Shown: in pieces, positions 1-9,051 of the stretch
How the letters are laid out: the number at the start of each line of letters is the position of its first letter
How positions within the stretch are numbered: position 1 is the first letter of the stretch
Source: Haemophilus sp.
GTDB taxonomy: Bacteria > Pseudomonadota > Gammaproteobacteria > Enterobacterales > Pasteurellaceae
Length of the DNA: 30,992 nucleotides
Direction: 5' to 3'
NCBI GenBank assembly: GCA_019423005.1
Contig: JAHZCF010000072.1
Location: forward strand, 1-30,992
Translations under genes and position numbers: made by a program
The notes under the pieces: generated by a model
Told to the model about the DNA's origin: nothing
The model's database searches: none
The model's input: only the letters and a program-made list of their open reading frames with translations

Positions 1-568
1 TACGATAAGGCTTACCGAGTAAATTTTGCGCATGCTGTAAATCATCTTTAGCCAACGCTTCACGAATAGCGGTGCTACTGATACGTAACTCATCTAAACA
101 GAAGGTGCGACTGTCTTCTACTTCAAAACCAAACTGCTTTCCGGCTTGTTGCAACATCGCAAAATTGCCTAAACGTTTCGCACCAAATTTGAAATCATCA
201 CCGATACTGAGAAACTTCACATTTAATTTGCGTACAAGCCAATCTTCAATAAATTGTTCTGCTGGAAGATCAGCAAAAGTGCGGTCAAATTTCGCGACGA
301 TCACCACATCCACACCCGCCTGAGCCAAATAATGCAATTTATCTCTTAAACGCATTAAGCGCGCAGGGGCTTTGTCACCCATAAAATATTCTCGCGGTTG
401 TGGTTCGAAAAGCATCACCGCCATGGGTAAATTCAGCGCATTCGCTTTCTGACGAAGATGACGCAAAATCGCCTGATGCCCCAAATGCACCCCATCAAAA
501 TTGCCAATGGTTAATGCGCACCCTGACAAATATGGCGGTGAATGATGAAGCCCACGAATTAATTGCAT
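1..568 (-). CDS. ribF: Bifunctional riboflavin kinase / FAD synthetase, N-terminal part (runs off window)
   Basis: Makes FMN from riboflavin and then FAD from FMN in the cytoplasm. Only the first 189 codons are inside the window; the C-terminal riboflavin kinase domain lies beyond base 1. The translation starts MQLIRGLHHSPPYLSGCALT and continues with IGNFDGVHLGHQ, the nucleotidyltransferase signature (GxFDGxHxGH) of the FAD synthetase domain at about residues 20-32. Further on are FEPQPREYF and the S/T-rich RISSTAIREAL motif, both typical of RibF. The ATG at 568 is the first usable start: the next upstream ATG (573) is followed at once by TAA. It lies 50 bases downstream of murJ on the same strand, matching the rpsT/murJ/ribF/ileS/lspA neighbourhood known in gamma-proteobacteria, so co-transcription with murJ is likely. 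An uptake signal lies inside it at 277-285. Confidence 0.93.
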   Translation of the reverse strand, partial: MQLIRGLHHSPPYLSGCALTIGNFDGVHLGHQAILRHLRQKANALNLPMAVMLFEPQPREYFMGDKAPARLMRLRDKLHYLAQAGVDVVIVAKFDRTFADLPAEQFIEDWLVRKLNVKFLSIGDDFKFGAKRLGNFAMLQQAGKQFGFEVEDSRTFCLDELRISSTAIREALAKDDLQHAQNLLGKPYR

Positions 569-618
569 TACATCTTATTCCAAAAAACGAAAAATAATCG
601 GTGCATTATAGCGGTAAC

Positions 619-2193
619 TTAATGTTTTGTCAGTAAATGGTGTTTACGAACACCCAAGAGCACCAATACGCCTAAATAAACGACCGCAGCCAGTCCAATT
701 AACCAAACCAACCAATAGATACGCATTAAAAATGTCATGGCTGCCCATTCTTGAATCGATGGGCAGTTATACCAAAGCAAGCCGCCCATGGCTAAGGCTG
801 CACCTAAAACTTTCAGAAAAAAGACCGCACTTTTACGTGAAAAATGGTACACATCCTCTTTGGCTAAACCTCGATAAAGTAAATAAGCATTTAAGGTTGC
901 TGACATCGCAGAAGCAATCGCCAACCCCACATAACTAAATGGAATCGCCAATACGTTAAAGCCCATATTACTCACCATGGCGATGATCCCGATTTTTACA
1001 GGTGTCTTCGTGTCTTGGCGTGCGTAATAGCCGTTAGCTAGGATCTTAATCAGCATAAAGCTAAGCAAACCGGCATTGAATGCCCATAAAGAATAAGAGG
1101 CTGCGTCCACATCGGTTAAGGTAAAACTGCCACGCATAAACAATACGAGTAACATCGGCTGGGCTAACACGGCAATCCCAATCGCGGCAGGCACGCCGAG
1201 TAATAAAATCATTCGTACGCCCCAATCCATTGTGTTGCGAAAATCAACCGCACTTTGGGAAGAATTGTCTTCTCGATTCACATGATGGCGAGCAAGTGTC
1301 GGTAAAATCACCGTGGAAATTGCGATACCAAATAGACCAAGTGGAAACTCTAATAGACGATCAGAATAATAAAGCCAACTAATAGATCCCGTCATTAAGA
1401 AACTGGCAATGACCGTGTCAAGCAGCAAGTTGATTTGACTTACAGAAACCCCGAACAAAGCTGGAATCATTAATCGACGGATTTTCGCTACCCCTTCATC
1501 ATGCCAAGCCCATTTTGGTTTTACGAGCAAGCCTGCTTTCTTCAAAAAAGGAATCTGGAATAAAAATTGTAGTAAACCGCCTAAGAAGATCCCGATGGCA
1601 AGGGCAAGATCGGGATTATCTAATCTTGGCGCAAGGAAAAGTGCGGTCGCAATCATCGCGATATTAAGTAAAACAGGCGAAAACGACATCACGCCAAATT
1701 TGCCTATCGTATTTAAAATTGCGCCAGAAAGTGCCACAAAGGTGACAAACCATAAATAAGGAAAAGTAATTTTTAAGAGTAAAGACGCTTGTTCAAACTT
1801 GTGCGCATCCGGTCCGTCATTTAGCCAATCGGTAAACCAGCCCATCCCGAAGATCGCCGCCACAACAGGTGATCCCACCATGGCAAGCAAAGTAACAATA
1901 CTGACTAATCCGCCTAGCGTACCCGATACTTTCCCGATAAATTCTCGCGTTTTAGAAAGATCGCCCGATTTTTGATATTCAGCTAATACGGGTACAAAGG
2001 CTTGAGAAAATGCGCCTTCCGCAAATAAACGACGTAAAAAGTTTGGGATACGGTTAGCGAATAAAAAAACGTCTGCCGCTGCACCTGCACCGATTAAATG
2101 GGCTATCACCACATCACGGACTAAACCTAACACACGGGACACTAATGTCATCCCACTCACGATAATGCCGGATTTTAAAAGTCGTTTACTCAA
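619..2193 (-). CDS. murJ: Lipid II flippase MurJ
   Basis: Inner-membrane flippase of the MOP superfamily that moves lipid II across the membrane for peptidoglycan synthesis; formerly MviN. The 524-residue length is normal for the family (about 510-525). Hydrophobic segments run through the whole protein, consistent with 14 transmembrane helices. The N-terminus has the conserved charged residues in family context: R20 and R26 in VSRVLGLVRDVV, D41 in GAAADVFLFA, and R54-R55 in PNFLRRLFAEGAFSQAF, which correspond to residues needed for function in E. coli MurJ. It is transcribed away from rpsT and is followed by ribF after 50 bases. Three uptake signals fall inside the gene (824, 1247, 1639). 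Confidence 0.96.
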   Translation of the reverse strand: MSKRLLKSGIIVSGMTLVSRVLGLVRDVVIAHLIGAGAAADVFLFANRIPNFLRRLFAEGAFSQAFVPVLAEYQKSGDLSKTREFIGKVSGTLGGLVSIVTLLAMVGSPVVAAIFGMGWFTDWLNDGPDAHKFEQASLLLKITFPYLWFVTFVALSGAILNTIGKFGVMSFSPVLLNIAMIATALFLAPRLDNPDLALAIGIFLGGLLQFLFQIPFLKKAGLLVKPKWAWHDEGVAKIRRLMIPALFGVSVSQINLLLDTVIASFLMTGSISWLYYSDRLLEFPLGLFGIAISTVILPTLARHHVNREDNSSQSAVDFRNTMDWGVRMILLLGVPAAIGIAVLAQPMLLVLFMRGSFTLTDVDAASYSLWAFNAGLLSFMLIKILANGYYARQDTKTPVKIGIIAMVSNMGFNVLAIPFSYVGLAIASAMSATLNAYLLYRGLAKEDVYHFSRKSAVFFLKVLGAALAMGGLLWYNCPSIQEWAAMTFLMRIYWLVWLIGLAAVVYLGVLVLLGVRKHHLLTKH

Positions 2194-2378
2194 AATAGGG
2201 GTCTCTTCAAAAAAATTTGCCTTAATTGTATAGAATTTTTGTTTTTACGCTATATTCCAACGAAAAAAACTGATAAAATCCTGCCCACATCGTTTGTGTG
2301 AGCCAATAGAAAGCGCTTTTTTTAAATAACGATGCTTACTTTCGGTTGTGTCTCACCGAAATCAACACAAATTATTCA

Positions 2379-2407
2379 TTGACAAAAGTATAAAAAATCG
2401 GCATATT
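2379..2407 (+). promoter_or_regulatory. Likely promoter of rpsT
   Basis: TTGACA at 2379-2384 is a perfect -35 hexamer. CATATT at 2402-2407 lies 17 bases further on and can serve as the -10; TATTCT at 2404-2409 is an alternative with a 19-base spacer. It sits 47-80 bases before the rpsT start, in the murJ/rpsT divergent region. Confidence 0.6.
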
Positions 2408-2459
2408 CTACGCCCTTATTTTGTCATAATCATCTAACAGAAATTTTAGGAGTTTGACC

Positions 2460-2723
2460 TTGGCTAATATCAAGTCAGCAAAAAAACGCGCGGTTCAATC
2501 TGAAAAACGCCGCCAACACAACGCAAGCCAACGCTCTATGATGCGTACTTATATCAAAAAAGTATATGCTCAAGTAGCAGCAGGTGAAAAAGCAGCAGCT
2601 GAAGCAGCATTCGTTGAAATGCAAAAAGTTGTTGACCGTATGGCTTCTAAAGGCTTAATCCACGCTAACAAAGCAGCAAACCACAAAGCTAAATTAGCTG
2701 CTCAAATCAAAAAATTAGCGTAA
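2460..2723 (+). CDS. rpsT: 30S ribosomal protein S20
   Basis: Small-subunit protein that binds 16S rRNA early in assembly. From the TTG at 2460 the protein is 87 residues, starting MANIKSAKKRAVQSEKRRQH, the canonical S20 N-terminus. A TTG two codons earlier (2454) would add non-conserved residues, and it leaves almost no gap after the AGGAG at 2448-2452, which sits 7 bases before 2460. The TTG start is notable: E. coli rpsT also begins with UUG, and that weak start is part of its translational autoregulation by S20. The same control here is inferred, not seen. The protein is lysine- and alanine-rich, as expected. A hairpin terminator follows 28 bases after the stop. Confidence 0.97.
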   Translation: MANIKSAKKRAVQSEKRRQHNASQRSMMRTYIKKVYAQVAAGEKAAAEAAFVEMQKVVDRMASKGLIHANKAANHKAKLAAQIKKLA

Positions 2724-2750
2724 TTAAAGCATTAAAACAGCTTAAAAATA

Positions 2751-2774
2751 AAACCGCACTTTGGTGCGGTTTTT
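2751..2774 (+). terminator. Rho-independent terminator of rpsT, built on an uptake signal
   Basis: A 9-bp perfect stem, AAACCGCAC (2751-2759) with GTGCGGTTT (2764-2772), a TTTG loop and a T run. The left arm contains the uptake signal ACCGCACTT (2753-2761). Confidence 0.9.
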
Positions 2775-2883
2775 GTTTGTCTTAAACCGTCCTGCCACAA
2801 ACGTCTGATAACAAGCTTGCATTCCCCCCTTTAATCTGTAAACTACCCCACAACTTAAAAATTAATCATAAAATAAACAATAA

Positions 2884-5229
2884 ATGACCAAAAAATCTTT
2901 TAAAAAAGCAGATCCGAACTATCAAAAAGAATTAGCCAAATATGGTAATCCGATCCCAAGCAGAGACTACATTCTGCAAATCATCCGTGAAAATAATGCC
3001 CCGATGAGTCGGGAGGAAATACTGACCGCACTTTCAATTAAAAGTGACGAACAACAAGAAGCCATGCGTCGTCGCTTGCGTGCCATGGAGAATGATGGAC
3101 AGTTAGTTTTTACTAAACGTAAACGCTATGCCTTGCCTGAAAAATTAGATTTATTCAAAGGCATGGTCATCGGCCATCGCGAAGGCTATGGCTTTTTACA
3201 AGTCGAAGGTAAAAAAGAGGATCTCTTTATTCCTAATCACCAAATGCAACGTGTAATGCATGGTGATTTTGTATTAGCCCAACCTGCAGGCTTAGATCGT
3301 CGTGGACGCCGTGAAGTCCGTATTGTTCGTGTACTTGAAAGTCGCAAAAAACAAATTGTCGGTCGTTTCTTCTTAGAAAATGGTTTTAGCTATGTGGTGC
3401 CTGATGATAGCCGTATCGGACGAGATATTTTAGTCCCTAATGAACACCGCAATGGGGCCCGAATGGGACAAGTTGTCGTGGTTGAATTGCAAGAACGATC
3501 TGCCTCCTTCACTCAACCTGTTGGTATTATCACCGAAATTCTTGGTGACAATATGGCAAAAGGGATGGAAGTGGAGATCGCCCTTCGTAATCATGATATT
3601 CCTCACCAATTTCCAAGTGCGGTCGAAAAATACGTTAAAAAATTCACCGAAGAAGTGCCTGAAGAAGCGAAAAAAGGCCGTGTGGATTTACGCAATCTGC
3701 CACTGGTTACCATTGATGGCGAAGATGCGCGCGATTTTGATGATGCCGTATATTGCGAAAAAAGTGGTAAAGGCTGGAAACTTTGGGTGGCAATTGCCGA
3801 TGTCAGCTACTATGTTCGTTTACGTTCTGCATTAGATACTGAAGCTTATAACCGTGGTAACTCCGTTTACTTCCCAAATCGTGTTGTGCCAATGCTGCCG
3901 GAGATTTTATCGAACGGATTGTGTTCACTGAATCCACAAGTTGATCGCTTGTGTATGGTGTGTGAAATGCACATTTCTGCCAAAGGTAAACTCACGGACT
4001 ATCGTTTTTATGAAGCGGTAATGAATTCTCATGCACGTTTAACCTATACGAAAGTCGCGGCAATTTTAGACGGCGATGATGAGCTCCGCACGCGCTATCA
4101 AGGGCTAGTACCACATTTAGAAGAATTGCATCATCTCTATCAAGCGTTACTCAATGCACGCAAACAACGTGGTGCCATCGATTTTGAAACCATCGAAACC
4201 AAATTTATTTTCAATGCCATGGGACGAATTGATCGCATTGAACCTGTTGTGCGAAATGATGCTCACAAAATCATTGAAGAATGCATGATTCTTGCGAATA
4301 TTGCAGCGGCAAACTTTATGGAAAAACATAAAGAGCCTGCACTCTATCGTATTCATGCTGCTCCGAGTGAAGAGAAACTGACGTCTTTCCGTGCATTCTT
4401 AAGTGAATGCGGTTTAAGCCTTGAAGGAGGCATGAAACCGACCACAAAAGATTATGCGAAATTGTTAGAGCAAGTGAAAGATCGTCCGGATCATGAGCTT
4501 ATTCAAACCATGTTACTGCGTTCATTAAGCCAAGCCGTTTATCATGCGGATAATATCGGCCACTTTGGTTTAGCTTTAGAGGAATATGCACACTTCACTT
4601 CCCCGATTCGTCGTTATCCGGATTTAACCCTACATCGTGGAATTAAATATTTATTAGTAAAAGAAAAAGGCGCTAAACGTAAAACCACAGATACTGGCGG
4701 CTATCATTATTCTTTTGATGAAATGGATTTATTAGGTGATCACTGCTCGATGACCGAACGCCGTGCAGATGATGCCACTCGCGAAGTAGCAGATTGGCTG
4801 AAATGTGAATATATGCAAGATCACGTAAGTGCTGAATTTAGCGGAGTGATCTCATCTGTAACGGGCTTTGGCTTATTCGTACGTTTAGATGATTTATTCA
4901 TTGACGGCTTAGTCCATATTTCCACTTTAGATAACGACTACTATCAATTTGATGCGGCAAAACAACGTTTAATCGGTGAAAATAGTGGTATGATCTACCG
5001 TCTTGGCGATAAAGTAAAAATTCGCGTGATCGCCGTTCATTTAGAACAAAAAATGGTAGATTTCAGTTTAGTCGAAAGTGCCAGAAAACCACGTCGTGTT
5101 GGCAAAACGGCGAAACAAAAAGCGAAAAAAGTGTTTAAGGAACTGTCACCTAAAGCGTCAAAAAAACGTAAAAGTGCGGTTAAAAATAAAGATGTTTCGA
5201 AGAAACCGACGAGAAAACGGAAAAAATAA
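2884..5229 (+). CDS. rnr: Ribonuclease R
   Basis: Processive 3'-5' exoribonuclease of the RNase II/RNB family that degrades structured RNA, including rRNA and mRNA fragments. At 781 residues it is close to E. coli RNase R. Order of domains: N-terminal winged-helix region (about 25-90, SREEILTALSI), cold-shock-like RNA-binding domains (about 90-250), the RNB catalytic domain with TIDGEDARDFDDAVYC (276-291; aspartates 278, 284, 286, 287 in the metal-binding positions), an S1 domain (about 650-730), and a very basic lysine-rich tail (731-781) that helps unwind structured substrates. The Shine-Dalgarno before ATG 2884 is weak, but the reading frame and N-terminus fit the family. rlmB follows after 16 bases, as in E. 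coli, so the two form an operon. Uptake signals lie at 3025, 3615 and 5172. Confidence 0.97.
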   Translation: MTKKSFKKADPNYQKELAKYGNPIPSRDYILQIIRENNAPMSREEILTALSIKSDEQQEAMRRRLRAMENDGQLVFTKRKRYALPEKLDLFKGMVIGHREGYGFLQVEGKKEDLFIPNHQMQRVMHGDFVLAQPAGLDRRGRREVRIVRVLESRKKQIVGRFFLENGFSYVVPDDSRIGRDILVPNEHRNGARMGQVVVVELQERSASFTQPVGIITEILGDNMAKGMEVEIALRNHDIPHQFPSAVEKYVKKFTEEVPEEAKKGRVDLRNLPLVTIDGEDARDFDDAVYCEKSGKGWKLWVAIADVSYYVRLRSALDTEAYNRGNSVYFPNRVVPMLPEILSNGLCSLNPQVDRLCMVCEMHISAKGKLTDYRFYEAVMNSHARLTYTKVAAILDGDDELRTRYQGLVPHLEELHHLYQALLNARKQRGAIDFETIETKFIFNAMGRIDRIEPVVRNDAHKIIEECMILANIAAANFMEKHKEPALYRIHAAPSEEKLTSFRAFLSECGLSLEGGMKPTTKDYAKLLEQVKDRPDHELIQTMLLRSLSQAVYHADNIGHFGLALEEYAHFTSPIRRYPDLTLHRGIKYLLVKEKGAKRKTTDTGGYHYSFDEMDLLGDHCSMTERRADDATREVADWLKCEYMQDHVSAEFSGVISSVTGFGLFVRLDDLFIDGLVHISTLDNDYYQFDAAKQRLIGENSGMIYRLGDKVKIRVIAVHLEQKMVDFSLVESARKPRRVGKTAKQKAKKVFKELSPKASKKRKSAVKNKDVSKKPTRKRKK

Positions 5230-5245
5230 TAAATAAGAGAACCCT

Positions 5246-5986
5246 ATGTCAGAAAATATCTATGGTATCCATGCTGTAAACAGCATTTTAGCAAATAGCC
5301 CAGAGCGTTTAATTGAAGTATTTGTGCTGAAAGGCCGTGAAGATAAACGCCTACAACCCTTACTTAATGAGCTCTATGCTTTAGGTATTGCGGTGCAATT
5401 TGTAAACCGTCAAACATTAGATAAAAAATCCAACGGTGAAGTGCATCAAGGTGTGATTGCTCGCGTGCAAGAAGCAAAAGAGCTAAATGAACATGATTTG
5501 GATGAACTTCTTACTCATAAACAAAATCCACTTTTATTGGTACTTGATGGTGTGACGGATCCTCATAACCTGGGTGCCTGTTTACGTACTGCGGATGCTG
5601 CCGGTGTGAGCGCTGTTATCGTACCAAAAGATAAATCCGCTCAACTCACTTCTATTGCACGTAAAGTGGCTTGCGGTGCTGCAGAGACTGTGCCATTAAT
5701 TCGCGTCACTAACTTAGCGCGTACTTTACGAGATCTACAACAAAACCATAATATTTGGGTAGTGGGTACAGCTGGTGAAGCAACAGAAACCATTTACCAA
5801 AGTAAACTTACGGGTTCTCTTGCCTTAGTGATGGGAGCGGAAGGTGAAGGCATGCGTCGCCTTACTCGTGAACATTGTGATCAACTAATTAGTATTCCAA
5901 TGGCGGGATCAGTGTCATCTCTGAATGTTTCTGTTGCGACTGGCGTATGTTTATTTGAAATTGTGAGACAACGTCTTGCCGACTAA
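5246..5986 (+). CDS. rlmB: 23S rRNA (guanosine-2251-2'-O)-methyltransferase RlmB
   Basis: SPOUT-fold (TrmH family) enzyme that methylates the ribose of G2251 in the P-loop of 23S rRNA using S-adenosylmethionine. It has 246 residues, a normal length. The N-terminal substrate-binding domain starts MSENIYGIHAV. The catalytic domain carries the three SPOUT motifs: LDGVTDPHNLGACLRTADAAG spans 100-120, with the conserved N108 and R114; VMGAEGEGMRRL at 195-206; and SIPMAGSVSSLNVSVATGV at 216-234, which forms the trefoil knot. It is co-transcribed with rnr and ends at a bidirectional terminator facing brnQ. Confidence 0.96.
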   Translation: MSENIYGIHAVNSILANSPERLIEVFVLKGREDKRLQPLLNELYALGIAVQFVNRQTLDKKSNGEVHQGVIARVQEAKELNEHDLDELLTHKQNPLLLVLDGVTDPHNLGACLRTADAAGVSAVIVPKDKSAQLTSIARKVACGAAETVPLIRVTNLARTLRDLQQNHNIWVVGTAGEATETIYQSKLTGSLALVMGAEGEGMRRLTREHCDQLISIPMAGSVSSLNVSVATGVCLFEIVRQRLAD

Positions 5987-6020
5987 AAACGCGTGAAAAA
6001 ATGACCGCACTTGATATAAA

Positions 6021-6056
6021 AAAATGCCGACAAATCATTGTCGGCATTTTTGTTAT
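6021..6056. terminator. Bidirectional terminator between rlmB and brnQ
   Basis: A 13-bp perfect stem, AAAATGCCGACAA (6021-6033) with TTGTCGGCATTTT (6038-6050), and a four-base ATCA loop. A and T runs flank both sides, so it can stop transcription from rlmB (plus) and brnQ (minus). Confidence 0.9.
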
Positions 6057-7353
6057 TTTGAAATGGTTTTCCCTAATAGTATGGAGAACACTAAAGTACA
6101 CAATGCAGGCACCAACCAAGCTAATCCTTGTGAGTAAAGCGGGAAATGAATCATGACTTGATGCAACCCTTCAGGCAAAATATCTAAGTTTTTCAAACTA
6201 TCAACCAAACTAAAACAAACCGTTACAAAGATGGTGACGTAATAGCTCAATCGAATAGAAGGCAATTTATTACGCACAAGCTGTAAAACCACTAACATGA
6301 TCGCCATTGGGTAAATCAACAACAAGGCTGGAATCGTTACTCGGAGTAATTTTGTTAAGCCATATTGTGAAATAATTGTCGTCATGGCAGTGAAGAAGAC
6401 AATCCAAAATGGATAAGAAAAACGCGTCGAAAACTTGGAGAAGTAATCACCACACGCACTGGTTACGCCCACTAATGTGGTTAGACTTGCTAAAGTAATA
6501 ATACCCGCCATAATCCAGGTTCCCGCCGTGCCAAATAAACTGTTCACATAACGAGAGAAGATTTGGCCGCCATTTGTTGCACCTTGTGCCACCGCATCAG
6601 AAGTCGCGCCTAAGTAGAATAAAGAAAAATATAAGCAACCTAATAAGACGACTGATACCAAACCCGCTGAAATCGTATATTGAACAATCTTTTGTGGATT
6701 GGTCACATTTTTTGCAGACAACGCCCGTGCAACAATGCCACCAAAGGCAATCGCCGCCAGTACATCCATCGTTTGATAACCACTAATTAATCCTGTAGTT
6801 AATGCTGAATTCTCGGCATACGCCTGCGATGGGGCAACAATGTCAGAAAGAGGTGAAACAAAAACCGTGATCCCAACAACGAGTAATAATACCAACAATG
6901 CTGGCGTCATCACTTCACCCACCGTTGAAATAATGGTACTTGGGCGAATCATAAATCCCATGGCGATAATATTAAAAATCACAGAGAAATAAGACGAGTC
7001 GTCGCACTATCTTCAACGAGCCCCAATGGTAACCATGCCATTTCATAAGCAACATTGGTAATTCGAGGCATTGCAAAGGTTGAACCGATGACTAAATAAA
7101 GAATGGTTAAAAAGGATACGCCTGCCCACTTTGGTAAGTCCTTAGTCAGTTCTTCGCCACGTCCTAACACTGACACCACAACCAATGTAATAAATGGCAT
7201 GAGTACGCCCGTTATCACAAACCCTAGCGAAGCCGTTGCCCAATGATTACCTGCGGAGTAACCTTCCATTGGAGGAAAAATAATATTTCCCGCGCCTAAA
7301 AATAAAGCAAAAATCATCATACCTAGTACGATGATGTCTTTTTTTGAAAACAT
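6053..7353 (-). pseudogene. brnQ: Branched-chain amino acid carrier BrnQ, disrupted by a one-base frameshift
   Basis: Sodium-coupled LIVCS-family importer of leucine, isoleucine and valine. Read as one gene it would be about 433 residues, the normal length, with some 12 membrane helices. The N-terminal part starts at ATG 7353 (MFSKKDIIVLGMMIFALFLG, then AGNIIFPPMEG, typical of BrnQ) and continues to VEDSATTRLI, where the frame runs into TGA at about 6979. The remainder (FSVIFNIIAMGFMIRPSTII onward) continues in the next frame to 6053. Restoring one T on the minus strand (one A on the plus strand in the short AAA at 6987-6989) would rejoin the frames as RLI-FSVIFN. Nothing else in the gene is damaged, so this is either a very recent mutation or a sequencing error. 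Confidence 0.88.
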
Positions 7354-7562
7354 AAGTATTCTCGAATAAATAAATCTTAAGGATTTTACTATTAAATTGT
7401 TTTTTATTCCAAAAATGAAAATAATTTTTGTGAAATAGATCACGAAATCTATCACATCTCGATTAAATCTCACATTATCCACCGACGCTTTTTCCAAAAT
7501 CAGTAAATTTGTGATAGTATCTAAGCTTTATTATTTTTTATTACTTTTTTAGGAGAGAATGA

Positions 7563-8747
7563 ATGAATAAACTGAGTTTGATTCAACAAATTCAGCGTTT
7601 TTTCAAATTGGAATCAGCTGGCGGAATTTTATTACTTTTTTCAGCGGTAATCGCAATACTATTAGCCAATTCACCGCTCAATCAAAACTATAACGACTTT
7701 TTAAACTTACCAGTCAGCATTCAAGTAGGGACTTTTTCTATCGATAAAACCTTAATTCACTGGATCAATGATGGTTTTATGGCGGTATTCTTTGTTTTAG
7801 TGGGAATGGAAGTCAAAAGAGAATTATTTGAGGGTTCCCTTTCAAGCTATCAACAAGCGGTTTTCCCTGCTATTGCTGCCGTTGGCGGAATGGTTATTCC
7901 TGCCTTGGTTTATATTTTTATTGCACAACAAGATCCTACTTTAGCCGATGGCTGGGCAATCCCAATGGCGACAGACATTGCCTTTGCACTGGGCATCATG
8001 GCGTTATTAAGTAAACAAGTGCCACTCCCACTAAAAATCTTTTTACTTGCTTTAGCCATCATTGATGACTTAGGTGCCATTGTCGTTATTGCACTGTTTT
8101 TCTCACACGGATTAAGTGTACAAGCACTCATCTTTGCTGCAGTTGCTATTGTTGTACTTATCGCATTAAATCGCTTTAAAGTGACCGCACTTTGTGCCTA
8201 TATGCTGGTGGGAACAATCTTATGGGCTTCGGTATTAAAATCAGGCGTACATGCCACTCTTGCAGGGGTTATCATCGGATTTTGTATTCCATTGAAAGGC
8301 AAAAATGGCGAAACTCCATTACATGACTTTGAACACATTCTTGCCCCTTGGTCATCTTTTGTTATCTTACCATTATTTGCATTTGCCAATGCGGGGGTAA
8401 GCTTCGATGGCATTGATCTCAGCATGCTGACATCTCCATTATTGCTCGCGATTTCGCTTGGCTTAATTATCGGAAAACCGCTCGGCGTATTTGGTTTCAG
8501 TTATCTTTCCGTTAAACTTGGCATTGCAAAACTTCCACAAGGCATCAATTTTAAACAAATTTTTGCTGTGGCGATTTTATGCGGTATCGGTTTCACCATG
8601 TCAATGTTCTTAGCAAGCCTTGCCTTCAATGCTGATGCAGGTGAAAGCATTAACGCGCTTTCTCGATTAGGGATCTTATTAGGCTCTACGGTTTCTGCGA
8701 TTGTGGGATATATGGCGTTGAAAGTGACTACAAAACTACCTAGCTAA
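7563..8747 (+). CDS. nhaA: Na+/H+ antiporter NhaA
   Basis: Electrogenic inner-membrane antiporter that expels sodium in exchange for protons and regulates pH and salt tolerance. It has 394 residues and about 12 hydrophobic segments, normal for NhaA. The family's ion-binding aspartates are present: D138 in PMATDIAFALG and the pair D168-D169 in ALAIIDDLGAIVVIALFF. The start is set by AGGAGAG at 7551-7557; the overlapping ATG at 7559 gives only a three-codon frame (ATGAATGAATAA), so ATG 7563 is the real start. It stands alone with its own terminator. The arrangement next to brnQ is divergent, with about 210 bases between them. Confidence 0.96.
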   Translation: MNKLSLIQQIQRFFKLESAGGILLLFSAVIAILLANSPLNQNYNDFLNLPVSIQVGTFSIDKTLIHWINDGFMAVFFVLVGMEVKRELFEGSLSSYQQAVFPAIAAVGGMVIPALVYIFIAQQDPTLADGWAIPMATDIAFALGIMALLSKQVPLPLKIFLLALAIIDDLGAIVVIALFFSHGLSVQALIFAAVAIVVLIALNRFKVTALCAYMLVGTILWASVLKSGVHATLAGVIIGFCIPLKGKNGETPLHDFEHILAPWSSFVILPLFAFANAGVSFDGIDLSMLTSPLLLAISLGLIIGKPLGVFGFSYLSVKLGIAKLPQGINFKQIFAVAILCGIGFTMSMFLASLAFNADAGESINALSRLGILLGSTVSAIVGYMALKVTTKLPS

Positions 8748-8760
8748 TCACTTCTTACAA

Positions 8761-8793
8761 AAAAATCCTTTGCTAATTTAGCAAAGGATTTTT
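8761..8793 (+). terminator. Rho-independent terminator of nhaA
   Basis: A 14-bp stem, AAAAATCCTTTGCT (8761-8774) with AGCAAAGGATTTTT (8780-8793), and a five-base loop, 14 bases after the nhaA stop. Confidence 0.9.
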
Positions 8794-8956
8794 ATTTACA
8801 GTAACTATAACAAAACCCCACTCTCAGCTTTGGTAACGTTCATTATAAAGAAGCTCTTATAGATATTCTCCAGTCAGGATGAGTCGGGTTGATTAATCCA
8901 ACATTGAAAGGTAGCCTTTGAACTATGTACTTTTTACGCAAAAGTGCGGTCATTCT

Positions 8957-8999
8957 TGAAATAATTTTAATTCACGTTCATAATGAACAAACATTCATA
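8957..8999 (+). promoter_or_regulatory. emrAB promoter with overlapping operator-like palindromes
   Basis: TTGAAA (8957-8962), a 17-base spacer and CATAAT (8980-8985) form a good sigma-70 promoter. Over the -10 lies GTTCATAATGAAC (8977-8989), a 6+6 palindrome around one central base. A second inverted repeat, ATGAA...TTCAT, overlaps it at 8984-8999. This is how TetR-family repressors of efflux pumps usually sit. The repressor itself is not in the window, so regulation is inferred. An uptake signal lies just upstream (8943-8951), and a CTGAAG/CTTCAG inverted repeat (9009-9028) is in the leader. The rest of 8794-9051 shows no gene. Confidence 0.55.
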
Positions 9000-9051
9000 T
9001 TTTATAGACTGAAGCCTTTTTACTTCAGCATTTTCCGACAAGGCTCGCATT

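Noticed and set aside
627..938. Plus-strand frame of 103 codons inside murJ, and a similar 131-codon frame inside rnr (3440-3835)
   Set aside because: Both lie wholly inside well-supported genes, have no ribosome site and no recognisable family.
6979..6995. Programmed frameshift in brnQ
   Set aside because: There is no slippery heptamer and no following hairpin, and BrnQ is not known to need a frameshift.
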